Notes under the pieces: model-generated
Database searches by the model: none
Told to the model about the DNA's origin: nothing
The model's input: only the letters and a program-made list of their open reading frames with translations
Made by a program: the position numbers and the translations under genes
NCBI RefSeq assembly: GCF_023983475.1
Contig: NZ_CP092712.1
Span: 682,001-746,000, forward strand
DNA: 64,000 nucleotides
From: Aliivibrio fischeri ATCC 7744 = JCM 18803 = DSM 507
GTDB taxonomy: Bacteria > Pseudomonadota > Gammaproteobacteria > Enterobacterales > Vibrionaceae
Direction: 5' to 3'
Part shown: positions 39,807 through 50,528 of the stretch, in pieces
Position numbering within the stretch: position 1 is the first letter of the stretch
How the letters are laid out: each line of letters opens with the position of its first letter

Positions 39807-39862
39807 AAAGCCCTGATACGTACTTAGTTATGGCATAAGTAGTATCAGGGCTTTGTTTTATT
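39807..39862 (+). terminator. Long intrinsic terminator after nanQ
   Basis: AAAGCCCTGATAC pairs with GTATCAGGGCTTT, enclosing an inner TACTTA/TAAGTA stem. It is followed by GTTTTATTT on the plus strand. It separates nanQ from the convergent ureG. Confidence 0.85.
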
Positions 39863-39910
39863 TAGGAAGGTTTATATTGATGCTTTTTTATCGCAATTTG
39901 TTTAGCGTAA

Positions 39911-40531
39911 TTACTTTGCGTCTAGCATGCCGCGATCAACGATGAACTCGATGATTTTATCTAAACCAACACCTTCTTTCAGGTTTGCAAACACGTATGG
40001 ACGGGTTGGACGCATACGTGCCGTGTCAGATTCCATCACTTCAAGAGAAGCGCCAACATACGGTGCTAAGTCGATTTTATTGATGATCAATAAATCCGAT
40101 TTTGTGATACCAGGGCCACCTTTGCGAGGGATCTTCTCACCTTCCGCAACGTCAATCACATAGATGGTTAAGTCCGCTAGTTCAGGGCTGAACGTTGCAC
40201 TTAGGTTGTCGCCGCCACTTTCTACAAAAACAACATCTAAGTTTTTATGACGCTGTGCTAACTCTTCAACAGCAGCTAAGTTCATTGATGCATCTTCACG
40301 AATGGCAGTGTGAGGACAGCCACCGGTTTCTACACCAATGATGCGATCGGCTGCTAACGCTTCAGCTTGAGTTAGGATCTTAGCGTCTTCTTGCGTGTAG
40401 ATATCGTTGGTTACTACAGCGATTTGGTACGTATCACGTAATGTTTTACACAGAACTTCTAATAATGCTGTTTTTCCTGAACCAACAGGGCCACCAACAC
40501 CAATACGTAAAGGTTGTTTGTAATCTTGCAT
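39911..40531 (-). CDS. ureG: Urease accessory GTPase UreG
   Basis: SIMIBI-class GTPase that delivers nickel to apo-urease with UreD/UreF. The P-loop [18 protein letters not shown] (about residues 11-28), [12 protein letters not shown], the nickel-binding CPH in [13 protein letters not shown] and the [11 protein letters not shown] specificity segment are present. At 206 residues it has the plain form, with no N-terminal histidine tail. It is the last gene of ureDABCEFG. Confidence 0.98.
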
Positions 40532-40540
40532 TTTATTTTC

Positions 40541-41206
40541 TCACGATCTAAATAGTCGAGTGTATTGACTCTCGTGTCGAGAGCTTGCCAATACTTGCGC
40601 TGGTGTGAAGCTACCTATCAAGTGTTCAGGCCAGTGCTGTGATTTTTCTACTGCTTGCGGGATAACATCAGCCATTTCTAATAGCAGTTGTTGTCCGGCA
40701 CTTTGTCCTAATGGAACCAATTTAATACCAACGATAACGGCATTTTCTAACCATCCCCACGCATACGCTGCGGCGAGTTTGGTTGGTGTTAAGTTCCAAT
40801 GGTTAGCGACTAACGCAAAAGCAGCAACTTGAGTTTGTTTTACCATTGGTAGGGTGGTTTGATTTAACTCAATCCCTAATTTTGGCAATAACATAGAGAA
40901 AGCGAGTCCTCTTTGTCTTTCTTCAAGACGTAACTCTTTGGTTTCTCGATTGGCGATAATAAAATCACACCAATCTTGAGCTTGTTGCCATTCTTCTTGC
41001 TGCAATAACTGAGTTAATTTGGCTAAAACAGGCAGCTCTAGAGTGGCTAAGCTGTCCATTAATTGATTGCTCAACCAATGCTTTAGCTCAGTAACATTGG
41101 TTACCCAGCCTTTTTCAATCGCCCATTCTAATCCTTGCGAATAAGTGAATGAGCCAACGGGTAATGACGGGCTAATTAATTGATAGAGCCGTAAATCCTC
41201 TAACAC
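40541..41206 (-). CDS. ureF: Urease accessory protein UreF
   Basis: All-helical chaperone that bridges UreD and UreG in the urease activation complex and gates GTP hydrolysis. The conserved start [29 protein letters not shown] and the C-terminal [15 protein letters not shown] are typical, the latter region binding UreG/UreD. It is 221 residues, with short spacing to both ureE and ureG. Confidence 0.96.
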   Translation of the reverse strand: MLEDLRLYQLISPSLPVGSFTYSQGLEWAIEKGWVTNVTELKHWLSNQLMDSLATLELPVLAKLTQLLQQEEWQQAQDWCDFIIANRETKELRLEERQRGLAFSMLLPKLGIELNQTTLPMVKQTQVAAFALVANHWNLTPTKLAAAYAWGWLENAVIVGIKLVPLGQSAGQQLLLEMADVIPQAVEKSQHWPEHLIGSFTPAQVLASSRHESQYTRLFRS

Positions 41207-41217
41207 AATGACCGCCC

Positions 41218-41709
41218 TTAGTGGTGATGACCATCGTGTGAACCCGCACTTGAACCACCGTAAGCACCCGGTTCAGGTTGGTATTTTGCTTGTTCAACTT
41301 TTACGTTTAATCCTAAACGTTGCACCATGTCATCAAGTACGTGATCGTGTAGGTAACGGCACCAACCAGCTTCAACTTGTAGAGGAACGTGACGGTTACC
41401 TAAGTGATAACATGCTTTTGCAAGTAACAATAAGTCGTCGCTGTAAACTGTTGATACGGTCTCTTCAGCTGCTGTGATCATTGCTTGAACACCATCGTCA
41501 CTTTCAATGATATCGTGCTCTTTTAATACGGTTCCACGAGGTAAAAACAGACCCGCTTCAGAGCCATCGCTTAAGGTGACTTTTAGGCGACTTTTGGTGC
41601 GCTCTTGCATCGTTAAGCAAATTGTTAGCTCAGCGGTGTTATGTGTATGTTCTTCACCGTGATGATGCTCATCATGGTGGTGATGTACAAGATGAGTAAA
41701 TTTAATCAT
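41218..41709 (-). CDS. ureE: Urease accessory nickel metallochaperone UreE
   Basis: Homodimeric nickel carrier with an N-terminal substrate-chaperone fold and a C-terminal metal-binding domain ([20 protein letters not shown] with the dimer-interface His). It is unusual in being His-rich at both ends: [15 protein letters not shown] near residues 9-23 and HDGHHH at the C-terminus, where most UreE proteins have only a C-terminal tail. It is 163 residues, and a G-C-rich hairpin separates it from ureC. Confidence 0.95.
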   Translation of the reverse strand: MIKFTHLVHHHHDEHHHGEEHTHNTAELTICLTMQERTKSRLKVTLSDGSEAGLFLPRGTVLKEHDIIESDDGVQAMITAAEETVSTVYSDDLLLLAKACYHLGNRHVPLQVEAGWCRYLHDHVLDDMVQRLGLNVKVEQAKYQPEPGAYGGSSAGSHDGHHH

Positions 41710-41721
41710 GATTGTTCACTC

Positions 41722-41765
41722 TAAAAAGTGCCCCGCCGGTAAATAGGTAGAAAACCAGCGAGGCA
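41722..41765 (-). terminator. Terminator-like hairpin between ureC and ureE
   Basis: On the minus strand TGCCTCGCTGGT pairs with ACCGGCGGGGCA (12 bp including two G-U pairs) over a 13-nt loop and is followed by CTTTTT. It lies 6 bases after the ureC stop and 13 before the ureE start. It could cut expression of the accessory genes relative to the structural genes. Confidence 0.6.
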
Positions 41766-41770
41766 GGGGG

Positions 41771-43830
<2,060 letters not shown>

Positions 43831-43840
43831 GATTTACTCC

Positions 43841-44143
43841 TTAAACAATTGGCTCATGAATTGAGACAAGCTTGGTGCCGTCAGGGAAAGTACATTCAAC
43901 CTGAACGTCAGGGATCATTTCTGGCACGCCTTCCATTACATCATCAGCAGTCAAAATAGTACGACCGAAGTTCATAAGGTCAGCCACTGTGCGACCATCA
44001 CGAGCACCTTCCATTATTTCAAAACAGATTAAAGCCACGGCTTCTGGATAATTCAGTTTTAGTCCACGGGCTTTACGTCTTTCCGCTATCATGCCGGCAG
44101 AGGCAAGCAGCAGTTTGTCTTTTTCTCTTGGTGTTAATTCCAT
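43841..44143 (-). CDS. ureA: Urease subunit gamma
   Basis: Smallest structural subunit, exactly the usual 100 residues, with [35 protein letters not shown] and the terminal [17 protein letters not shown]. It lies 16 bases after ureD and 10 before ureB on the minus strand. Confidence 0.99.
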   Translation of the reverse strand: MELTPREKDKLLLASAGMIAERRKARGLKLNYPEAVALICFEIMEGARDGRTVADLMNFGRTILTADDVMEGVPEMIPDVQVECTFPDGTKLVSIHEPIV

Positions 44144-44159
44144 AGCTATTCCAACTTAA

Positions 44160-45023
44160 TTATGTAGCCCAGATTCGTGGGACTTCGGGTAATTTGCCTA
44201 ACCAATGCTGACGAGTGTGTTGCCATAAAGTGCTAAAGCACGCCATCATAGGTTCTGTTTGGTGACCTAAATAACGAATAACCAGTAAGCCATCAATCTC
44301 AGTAATCCCACAAATAGGGTTGCTACTGCCAAATAACTCAGGTTGTTCATGGAAATTTTCATCAATCAGTGTTCTTAATTTTTCTTCTAGTGCTTCTGAC
44401 GCTGGGTAAATATAAAGATTGCCAAGCATGGGATAGTGCCTCATGCCTGCTGCGTGTTTTATCTCATCAATCGAGTCAATGTACATAGACTCAGAAAGCA
44501 GCAGTTGATCATCTACTTTGATATTGGTTCTACCGGTAACAAACCCATTTTCAAATATTTCATTAAGTACCGGACGGCCAAAGCAATTCATTTCCCATCC
44601 AATAAAATGGGCGTCTTTATGAAGTTCAACTTGTGTTTTTAATTGAGCCTGACTATCAGGAAAGAAAATATTCTCTTGAGGTAACCACTCTAAAAAACCA
44701 TCTCTTTCCACAGTGAGGTTTTGCGTTTGTGACGATATAGCGCCAGAGCTACGATAAAACTTAGTCGCGCCGGGTGTGGTTAAGAGTGAATGAGCATGTG
44801 GTGCAACCTGAATATTGATATTTAATTGATCCCCACCAACGACGCCACCAGGAGGGTGAAGTAGGTAGGTATGGGCAACACCGGTTTCAGGATAAAAAGG
44901 CCGTTGCACCATTAAAGGACCAACTTGCTCACGATGAACCAACTTGGTATTTGCCCCTCTTTTTTCATAGAAAAGGGAAATATCAGCTAACCAACCGGAA
45001 GATGATGTATTTATTTTTGGCAT
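44160..45023 (-). CDS. ureD: Urease accessory protein UreD
   Basis: Beta-rich scaffold that binds apo-urease and, with UreF and UreG, forms the nickel-delivery complex. Conserved segments include [37 protein letters not shown] and WLPQENIFF. It is 287 residues. It is the first gene of ureDABCEFG, and a 369-base gap separates it from the nickel importer genes, so it probably has its own promoter. Confidence 0.97.
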   Translation of the reverse strand: MPKINTSSSGWLADISLFYEKRGANTKLVHREQVGPLMVQRPFYPETGVAHTYLLHPPGGVVGGDQLNINIQVAPHAHSLLTTPGATKFYRSSGAISSQTQNLTVERDGFLEWLPQENIFFPDSQAQLKTQVELHKDAHFIGWEMNCFGRPVLNEIFENGFVTGRTNIKVDDQLLLSESMYIDSIDEIKHAAGMRHYPMLGNLYIYPASEALEEKLRTLIDENFHEQPELFGSSNPICGITEIDGLLVIRYLGHQTEPMMACFSTLWQHTRQHWLGKLPEVPRIWAT

Positions 45024-45392
45024 AACTAACCCTGCCGATATAGCATATTTCTTGAAGAAGAAAGAATGAAAACAAATAGCGTACGCCTCCAGTTTAAAAC
45101 TAGAGAAATAAGTATTCTGAATAAATTTTTAGTGCCTAAATCTAGGCAGCGTCGAGTGAAACACTCTGGTTTAAATTAAAGAGAATTTATTTTGTGTAAA
45201 CATGAATATGAATAAATAAACTATCTTTAGAAAAGATGTTTTGAACGATTTACCCTGCGGATATTAATCCTATAATTTGTACTTGGCAATAGATAAATAA
45301 CGAAAAAATGCACTTTTTTAACTCGTTTTTTTTATTCAAAATAAAAAGAAAATTTGTTCTTTTATTTGATAGAAATAACAGAAGACTTCTTC
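45024..45392. other. Intergenic region between the nickel importer genes and ureD
   Basis: 369 AT-rich bases. It should contain the ureD promoter. On the plus strand a 37-codon ORF (45066-45179, [16 protein letters not shown]...) follows GAAGAAGAAAG; it is basic and weakly supported. No tRNA or clear terminator for the importer operon is visible. Confidence 0.35.
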
Positions 45393-45980
45393 TTAATTTA
45401 TAGTAACTATTTTTTTACAAATGGAACTGAGTAAGTATTTTTCGTGTGAAATAACTAAGAGCCCTAGATTTCTCTTTTCTTGTAAAATCAATAATTGCTT
45501 CCAAATGGTTTGTTGAGTTATCGAATCAAGTTGAGCGGTGATTTCATCGCATAATAAATACTGAGTATTAGGTGTAAGAGCACGAAGTATAGCTAAGCGC
45601 TGCAACTGTCCACCTGATAATTCCGTAGGCAAACGAGTTAACCATTGTTTATCAATCTCAAACTGTGGTAGAAGGTGTTCAAAGTCATGTTCTCTAAAGC
45701 TTTCTTTTAATGATTTAAGTATGTACCATTTAGGGTTAAAAGCCAGTTCAGGATGTTGACCAACCCATTGAACAGGGTTAGGTGTTTTTTTTCCATAGAC
45801 AGGAACGTTGAGTTCTCCCGTTTTTGGTTTGATAAATCCCGCTAATATCATCGCAAGAGTAGATTTACCAGAGCCACTTACTCCATTCAATCCAAGTATT
45901 TCTCCTTTATGGAGACTGATATTGGGTAGTGAGAGTGTTTTTTCTTGATATTCAACAGTCGCATTAGTTAAAGAAATCAT
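45393..45980 (-). CDS. Nickel-type ABC importer ATPase (NikE-like)
   Basis: Peripheral membrane ATPase with Walker A GLNGVSGSGKST (about residues 30-41), signature LSGGQLQRLAIL and Walker B YLLCDEIT. At 195 residues it is short, lacking the usual C-terminal oligopeptide-transport extension. The ATG at 45980, one base after the upstream gene's TAA, is preferred over the long in-frame extension into that gene. It is the last of five importer genes upstream of urease; nickel is inferred from that context. Confidence 0.8.
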   Translation of the reverse strand: MISLTNATVEYQEKTLSLPNISLHKGEILGLNGVSGSGKSTLAMILAGFIKPKTGELNVPVYGKKTPNPVQWVGQHPELAFNPKWYILKSLKESFREHDFEHLLPQFEIDKQWLTRLPTELSGGQLQRLAILRALTPNTQYLLCDEITAQLDSITQQTIWKQLLILQEKRNLGLLVISHEKYLLSSICKKIVTIN

Positions 45981-45981
45981 A

Positions 45982-46713
45982 TTAATTCCAGTTCTTTGGT
46001 AGTGCATGCCACAATGCTTGGCTATATGCGTTACTTTCGCCATTGATAATATGACTTGGCGTAGTGCGTTCAATAGATGCGGTATCTTCATCATTATTGT
46101 TTTTTAGAACCAATATATGATCGGCAATATCAATGATATGAGATAAATCATGACTAACGATAATGACTGTTTTTCCATCTTTATGAGCAAGATGCTGGTA
46201 ATGTTGAAAGAGGGGAGTGCTGTATTCGTCATTAATCCCACAGCTTGGTTCATCAGCAATTAAAATATCTGGTTGCTGAATAAAAGCTAACGCGGAAAGT
46301 ACTCGCTTTGCCATTCCACCAGATAATTGGTGTGGGTAGAGCTCTGCCACGGAAAAAGGCAATTGTGCATGAGCTAATGCTTCATGGACCTTGTCTTTAT
46401 TCTTACGAGTAAACCATGAGTTTTTCGGAATAAATTGTGATAGTTGTCGGCCAATTTGGGTCGTAGGGTTTAATGCATTACGACTTTGAGCAGCCAAAGC
46501 TAACCGTGTCCCTGATGCTATATTGATTTTTCCGGATAGTTCAAATTCAGAAGGCAGTGCATGCATGATGGCATTAATTAATGTGCTTTTTCCACTGCCA
46601 CTTGATCCTATAATACCGAGTATTTCTCCTTGTTTTAAAGATAATGATAGGTTGGAAAACAAAGGTATTGTCTTTGTTTTTAATCTTATCTCTATGCCTT
46701 TTAATTCAAGCAT
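45982..46713 (-). CDS. Nickel-type ABC importer ATPase (NikD-like)
   Basis: ABC ATPase with Walker A GIIGSSGSGKST (about residues 34-45), signature LSGGMAKRVLSAL and Walker B DILIADEPS. ATG 46713 (MLELKGIEIRLK) overlaps the permease stop by 8 bases and gives 243 residues. An alternative ATG lies 21 bases upstream. It pairs with the next ATPase gene as a heterodimer, as in Nik and Dpp/Opp systems. Confidence 0.8.
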   Translation of the reverse strand: MLELKGIEIRLKTKTIPLFSNLSLSLKQGEILGIIGSSGSGKSTLINAIMHALPSEFELSGKINIASGTRLALAAQSRNALNPTTQIGRQLSQFIPKNSWFTRKNKDKVHEALAHAQLPFSVAELYPHQLSGGMAKRVLSALAFIQQPDILIADEPSCGINDEYSTPLFQHYQHLAHKDGKTVIIVSHDLSHIIDIADHILVLKNNNDEDTASIERTTPSHIINGESNAYSQALWHALPKNWN

Positions 46714-47488
46714 TATGCTGCTTTGATTTTTCATAAGATTTTCCAATTGATATTAATAGCAATGAGCTTATTACTAGCATAATCCCCGGAAATAGAGCGA
46801 GCCACCACTGTCCACTGAGTAGGTATTGGCTAGCTTCTGATAGCATACCGCCCATAGAGGGTGTTGAGGGTTCTATACCAAAACCTAAAAAAGTGAGGCC
46901 AGCACCATGAACCAAGGCTTGGGGGTATAGCATAAGCATACCTATTAGCATTTGAGGTAAAATATGCGGAGTAATATGTACGGCATAAGTGTGTATTTTT
47001 GAATAGCCAAATGATAACGAATGTAGGACATATGGTTTTTGTCTAAGTTGTTCAATTTCAATTTTTAATAGGCGAGTTAGCTTTGGCCAGTGACTTAATG
47101 TAATTGCTATAACTAATCCTTCAAAACCCCCACCAACTAACACAGATAATACGATCATCACTAGGATATGTGGGAGTGAACTCCATACATCGACCATAAG
47201 ATTAATTAAGTTATTGAAAGTGTTGTTAATGTTTCCAATTAGCGCGAAACACAATGAAAGTAATGCACATAAAATAGAAGAGAGTCCTCCCATAGCAAGA
47301 CTAAACAGTAATGCTTTTAGTGTGCGGCTAAATACATCTCGACCAAGCCAATCGGTGCCGAACCATTCATGTACATTAGGGGCGATATTTCGATTGAATA
47401 AATCAATGGATTCGCCATTATTTTGCCAAGTAATCGAAATCAAAATTAATAAGCAAAATAATAATAAAGGAAGGTGCTTTTTAAGCAT
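46706..47488 (-). CDS. Nickel-type ABC importer permease (NikC-like)
   Basis: Inner-membrane subunit with an N-terminal helix, the GTDWLGRDVFSRTLKALLFS segment typical of DppC/NikC proteins, and about five further helices. The EAA-loop region (LRQKPYVLHSLSFGYSKIHTYAVHITPHILP) contacts the ATPases. It is 260 residues. It follows the NikB-like gene after 18 bases and overlaps the first ATPase gene. Confidence 0.82.
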   Translation of the reverse strand: MLKKHLPLLLFCLLILISITWQNNGESIDLFNRNIAPNVHEWFGTDWLGRDVFSRTLKALLFSLAMGGLSSILCALLSLCFALIGNINNTFNNLINLMVDVWSSLPHILVMIVLSVLVGGGFEGLVIAITLSHWPKLTRLLKIEIEQLRQKPYVLHSLSFGYSKIHTYAVHITPHILPQMLIGMLMLYPQALVHGAGLTFLGFGIEPSTPSMGGMLSEASQYLLSGQWWLALFPGIMLVISSLLLISIGKSYEKSKQHNA

Positions 47489-47506
47489 GGGATATCTCTT
47501 TTAAAA

Positions 47507-48490
47507 TTAAAACGATGTCGATAAAGAGAGTCGTTTACTCAATAGTGATGCTGTTGCATTACCAACAAAAACAAACACAGCACAACATAAGGTGATACCG
47601 AACAATAGTGGAGTATCACCACTTAACCCTGCTTGCACTAAGGTTTGACCTATACCTGGAAAGTTAAACACCGTTTCAATAATGACAGAACCACTAAATA
47701 ACTCAGAGAATCCCGCGAGTTGAATAACAATTGCCGGTATTAAGGTGTTTCTTAATAGATGGAAACGAACAACCGATAATGTTGATAACCCATGAATTCG
47801 AGCGTATTGCACATGTTGGCTCTGGATAACATCAATCACTTTCTCTTTGGTATGTAAAATGATAGGAGCAATCAAACCCAGAATTAACGTGGTTAATGGC
47901 AAAATGAAATAAGGTATTTTGTCATAGAAAGAGATTGTTTCTGGCGATACTCCAATAGGTGATATTCCTCCTATTGGCAACCAGACCAGTTTAATTGCAA
48001 AGATTGTAATTAGAATCAAGCCAATCCAAAAACTTGGAATAGCGTTAATCATTAACGCTAATTGGGTGATGATCTTACTTAATATAGTGTTGGGTTTTAA
48101 TCCAAGAAACAACCCAATGCTGTAACCAAAAATTAAGGCAAGCAGACTCGCGCTACTCATTAAAATAATAGAGTAACGACTGCGCTGCCAAATGATTTGG
48201 CTAACTTCTTCTTGGCGATGGTAAGAGTACCCTAGATCTCCAGAGAATAAGGCGTGACCAAATGTCATTATTTGCTCAAGAATGGATTGATTTAATCCGA
48301 GCCGCTCTATTAACTGCGTTTTTTGTTCGCCAAATACGGCAAGCACATTACCATTAAAATATTGAGCAATAGGATCGATAGGGAGAAACGCAATCAATAC
48401 ACTAATAATGAATAGAGCCAAGCAAAGTTGCAGTAGTAAACGTGTGATACTAAAGCAAACAATGCGAGGATGATGAGTATTTATTGACAC
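47507..48490 (-). CDS. Nickel-type ABC importer permease (NikB-like)
   Basis: Inner-membrane DppB/NikB-type subunit with the N-terminal helix and LIERLGLNQSILEQ segment, then about five helices and an EAA-type loop (QHVQYARIHGLSTLSVVRFHLLRNTLIP). I place the start at GTG 48490 (VSINTHHPRIVCF), which overlaps the binding-protein stop by 10 bases. The longer frame would overlap by 49. It has 327 residues. Confidence 0.82.
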   Translation of the reverse strand: MSINTHHPRIVCFSITRLLLQLCLALFIISVLIAFLPIDPIAQYFNGNVLAVFGEQKTQLIERLGLNQSILEQIMTFGHALFSGDLGYSYHRQEEVSQIIWQRSRYSIILMSSASLLALIFGYSIGLFLGLKPNTILSKIITQLALMINAIPSFWIGLILITIFAIKLVWLPIGGISPIGVSPETISFYDKIPYFILPLTTLILGLIAPIILHTKEKVIDVIQSQHVQYARIHGLSTLSVVRFHLLRNTLIPAIVIQLAGFSELFSGSVIIETVFNFPGIGQTLVQAGLSGDTPLLFGITLCCAVFVFVGNATASLLSKRLSLSTSF

Positions 48491-50067
48491 TGCCAACGCC
48501 ACTCTTCGATATTTGCGGTTAATGGCCAACCGTGATCATGAGGTTCTGTAATTGGTTGCGCTAAATCCAAACATTTGTCAGCCATATATAGATGGTTAAT
48601 ATTAACTAACCATGTCCAAGGGCGATCTTGTTGTATTTGTTTTTGAGCTTGTTGCCAAAAAGGAATAGATTCATCCCAAGTATCAGCTTTTAATGCGTTA
48701 TCAATAGCTAGATCGACTTGTGGGTTACTGTAACCACCAGAGTTGTAGAAATCGGTATGTGCGAAATCAGAGTGATAAACATAATTCACTTCACTGGCTG
48801 AATGACTGCCAAATCCCATAAGAACAGGCGTGGTTGTCATTTGGAGAGCAATGGCGTTCCACTCAAGTCCTTTAACCGTCACTTTTATGCCAATTTTATC
48901 TGCCATAGAGCTAATAGCTAAAGCCAGTTGCTCTCTTACGCTATCTCCAGCCTTATAAAGAAGAGTAAAAGAGGCTTCATAGCCTTGTTTATCGATAATG
49001 CCGTTATTATTAGTATCACTCCATCCTGCTTGTTTTAGCAGTGTTTCGATATGAGCTAAATTTATTGGCGTTGGAATTATAGAGGAGGTATCTAACCCCC
49101 ACGGCATATTATCAGCAATTGAGTAGGCTGGCGTTGCATAACCATCCAGTAGTTTTTCAACGATTAATTGCTTATCTATAAGACATTCGAATGCTTCACG
49201 TATTGCTGGATCAGAGCTTACAAACGTCATATCTGATCCTTCATGATAATTCATCGGCCAAACAATACCACGGTTATCTAGCGTTGGTACTGACCATAGC
49301 TTGTAATCGCCAATGCTTTGATTTGCGTAACGTTGTGGGATGACGCTTAAGTGAAGTTGATGTGTTTTTAATTGAATAAAGCGAGAATCTTCGTTTCCAA
49401 ACACGGCAATGATGTTATTAAACTTAGGTTTTTTAGCGTAATAATAAGGATTTAAGCTCATACTAACGTATTGGCCTTTTTCCCATTTATTGAGAATGTA
49501 AGGGCCTGATCCCATAGGCAAGGAACCGTACTTTATCGCACTGTCACTACGTAGTTGGTAATATTTTTTTGGAACGATACCAATAGAAGATAAACGATCT
49601 AAGAAGGTAATATCACAACGCTTTAAATGAAAAGCAACAGAGGTTGGCGTTAATGGTTCGGCCATTTCTAATGCACTTAAATCATGGGTACTGCCTTGAG
49701 CTAAGATTTGGTTGTAGGTAAATGCAACATCTTCAGCTGTAAGCGGTGCTCCGTTACTAAAAAGCACATCATCACGAAGGGTGACGATCCAAGTTAATTT
49801 GTTGTTCGTTAGACGCCATTCCGTTGCTAAATCGCCAACAAAATTTAAGTCCTTATCTCTTTTTAATAGAGTTGATTGGAATAGTGGATTACCGTATTTT
49901 CCCCAACCAAGAATAGGATCAAATCCTGTTGTTGGTTCGCTACCAAGAGCAACTTTTAAGGTTTCTGGGTATTTAGAAGGGGATGCTGTCGCTAGCGTAA
50001 CAAAGCTTGTCATCGTTAGTAAGGTACAAATAAATAGAGAAAGAATACGTGTTTTTTTTCTATTCAT
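48481..50067 (-). CDS. Nickel-type ABC importer periplasmic binding protein (NikA-like, SBP_bac_5)
   Basis: Periplasmic solute-binding protein of the peptide/nickel family. The start MNRKKTRILSLFICTLLTMTSFVTLATAS is a signal peptide; an upstream in-frame GTG is possible. The mature protein has the family's TLKVALGSEPTTGFDPI opening and SNGAPLTAEDVAFTYNQI. A DTNNNGIIDKQG loop near residue 360 resembles a calcium loop but is common in the family. Nickel specificity is inferred from the linked urease genes, because NikA-type and peptide-type proteins are hard to separate by eye. Confidence 0.82.
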   Translation of the reverse strand: MNRKKTRILSLFICTLLTMTSFVTLATASPSKYPETLKVALGSEPTTGFDPILGWGKYGNPLFQSTLLKRDKDLNFVGDLATEWRLTNNKLTWIVTLRDDVLFSNGAPLTAEDVAFTYNQILAQGSTHDLSALEMAEPLTPTSVAFHLKRCDITFLDRLSSIGIVPKKYYQLRSDSAIKYGSLPMGSGPYILNKWEKGQYVSMSLNPYYYAKKPKFNNIIAVFGNEDSRFIQLKTHQLHLSVIPQRYANQSIGDYKLWSVPTLDNRGIVWPMNYHEGSDMTFVSSDPAIREAFECLIDKQLIVEKLLDGYATPAYSIADNMPWGLDTSSIIPTPINLAHIETLLKQAGWSDTNNNGIIDKQGYEASFTLLYKAGDSVREQLALAISSMADKIGIKVTVKGLEWNAIALQMTTTPVLMGFGSHSASEVNYVYHSDFAHTDFYNSGGYSNPQVDLAIDNALKADTWDESIPFWQQAQKQIQQDRPWTWLVNINHLYMADKCLDLAQPITEPHDHGWPLTANIEEWRWQCQ

Positions 50068-50185
50068 TTTATTCAGTAATGTATTCACAACTTTTTTCCA
50101 ATATAAAAGAAGTAGTGCAGGTAAATGAGAGAATGCATTTACGAACTGCATTAGAAATTAAGTGGCGATCTAAACTTATCATTCG

Positions 50186-50213
50186 AATATAACGATTGTG
50201 ATTCGGTTATATT
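50186..50213. promoter_or_regulatory. Inverted repeat upstream of the nickel-type importer operon
   Basis: AATATAAC (50186-50193) and GTTATATT (50206-50213) are exact reverse complements, 12 bases apart, about 120 bases upstream of the binding-protein start. The spacing and arm length suit a ribbon-helix-helix or MarR-type metal regulator, for example NikR, but the sequence does not match the E. coli NikR box. It is a candidate operator. Confidence 0.45.
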
Positions 50214-50474
50214 TGAGGCAGTACAAAGCACCTTAATAAAAAGGTAATTACTCATTAGCAATTAAAGCACTAAATACGTATAGATTGATGATAAATAATA
50301 TCAGATCGAGTGTGATGGTATTAACAAGTAGAGAGTTAAACGCATCGGTATATAAAAAATTGCAAGCCGTAGAACAACGGTAAAAATAGAGAGCAATTTT
50401 GTTGCTGCGGATTTTATCAGTAGATTTCAAGTAATCAAGAAATAAATCAATGAAAGTAAAATTATTTCATTGAT
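50214..50474. other. Non-coding gap upstream of the nickel-type importer
   Basis: About 260 bases between the inverted repeat and the proS terminator, with homopolymer-rich, AT-rich sequence. A 60-codon minus-strand frame exists here but has no ribosome-binding site or recognisable composition, so I do not call it a gene. Confidence 0.4.
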
Positions 50475-50507
50475 ATAAAAAAGGCTAAGTAAATATACTT
50501 AGCCTTT
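50475..50507 (-). terminator. Intrinsic terminator of proS
   Basis: AAAGGCTAAGTA pairs with TACTTAGCCTTT over a 4-nt loop, and on the minus strand six T follow. It starts 22 bases after the proS stop codon. Confidence 0.9.
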
Positions 50508-50528
50508 GGTATTTAATATTTTGTGAAA

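Noticed and set aside
45980-46094. Long N-terminal extension of the NikE-like ATPase overlapping the NikD-like gene
   Set aside because: The extension is in the frame of another gene and has no ABC-family similarity; the ATG one base after the upstream stop begins directly with the family sequence.
48490-48529. Extended start of the NikB-like permease (49-base overlap with the binding-protein gene)
   Set aside because: GTG 48490 gives a normal permease N-terminus and a short overlap; the extension is unsupported.
50248-50430. 60-codon minus-strand ORF upstream of the nickel-type importer
   Set aside because: No ribosome-binding site, AT-driven composition (many Leu, Ile, Asn, Tyr) and no recognisable family; it is probably chance open frame.
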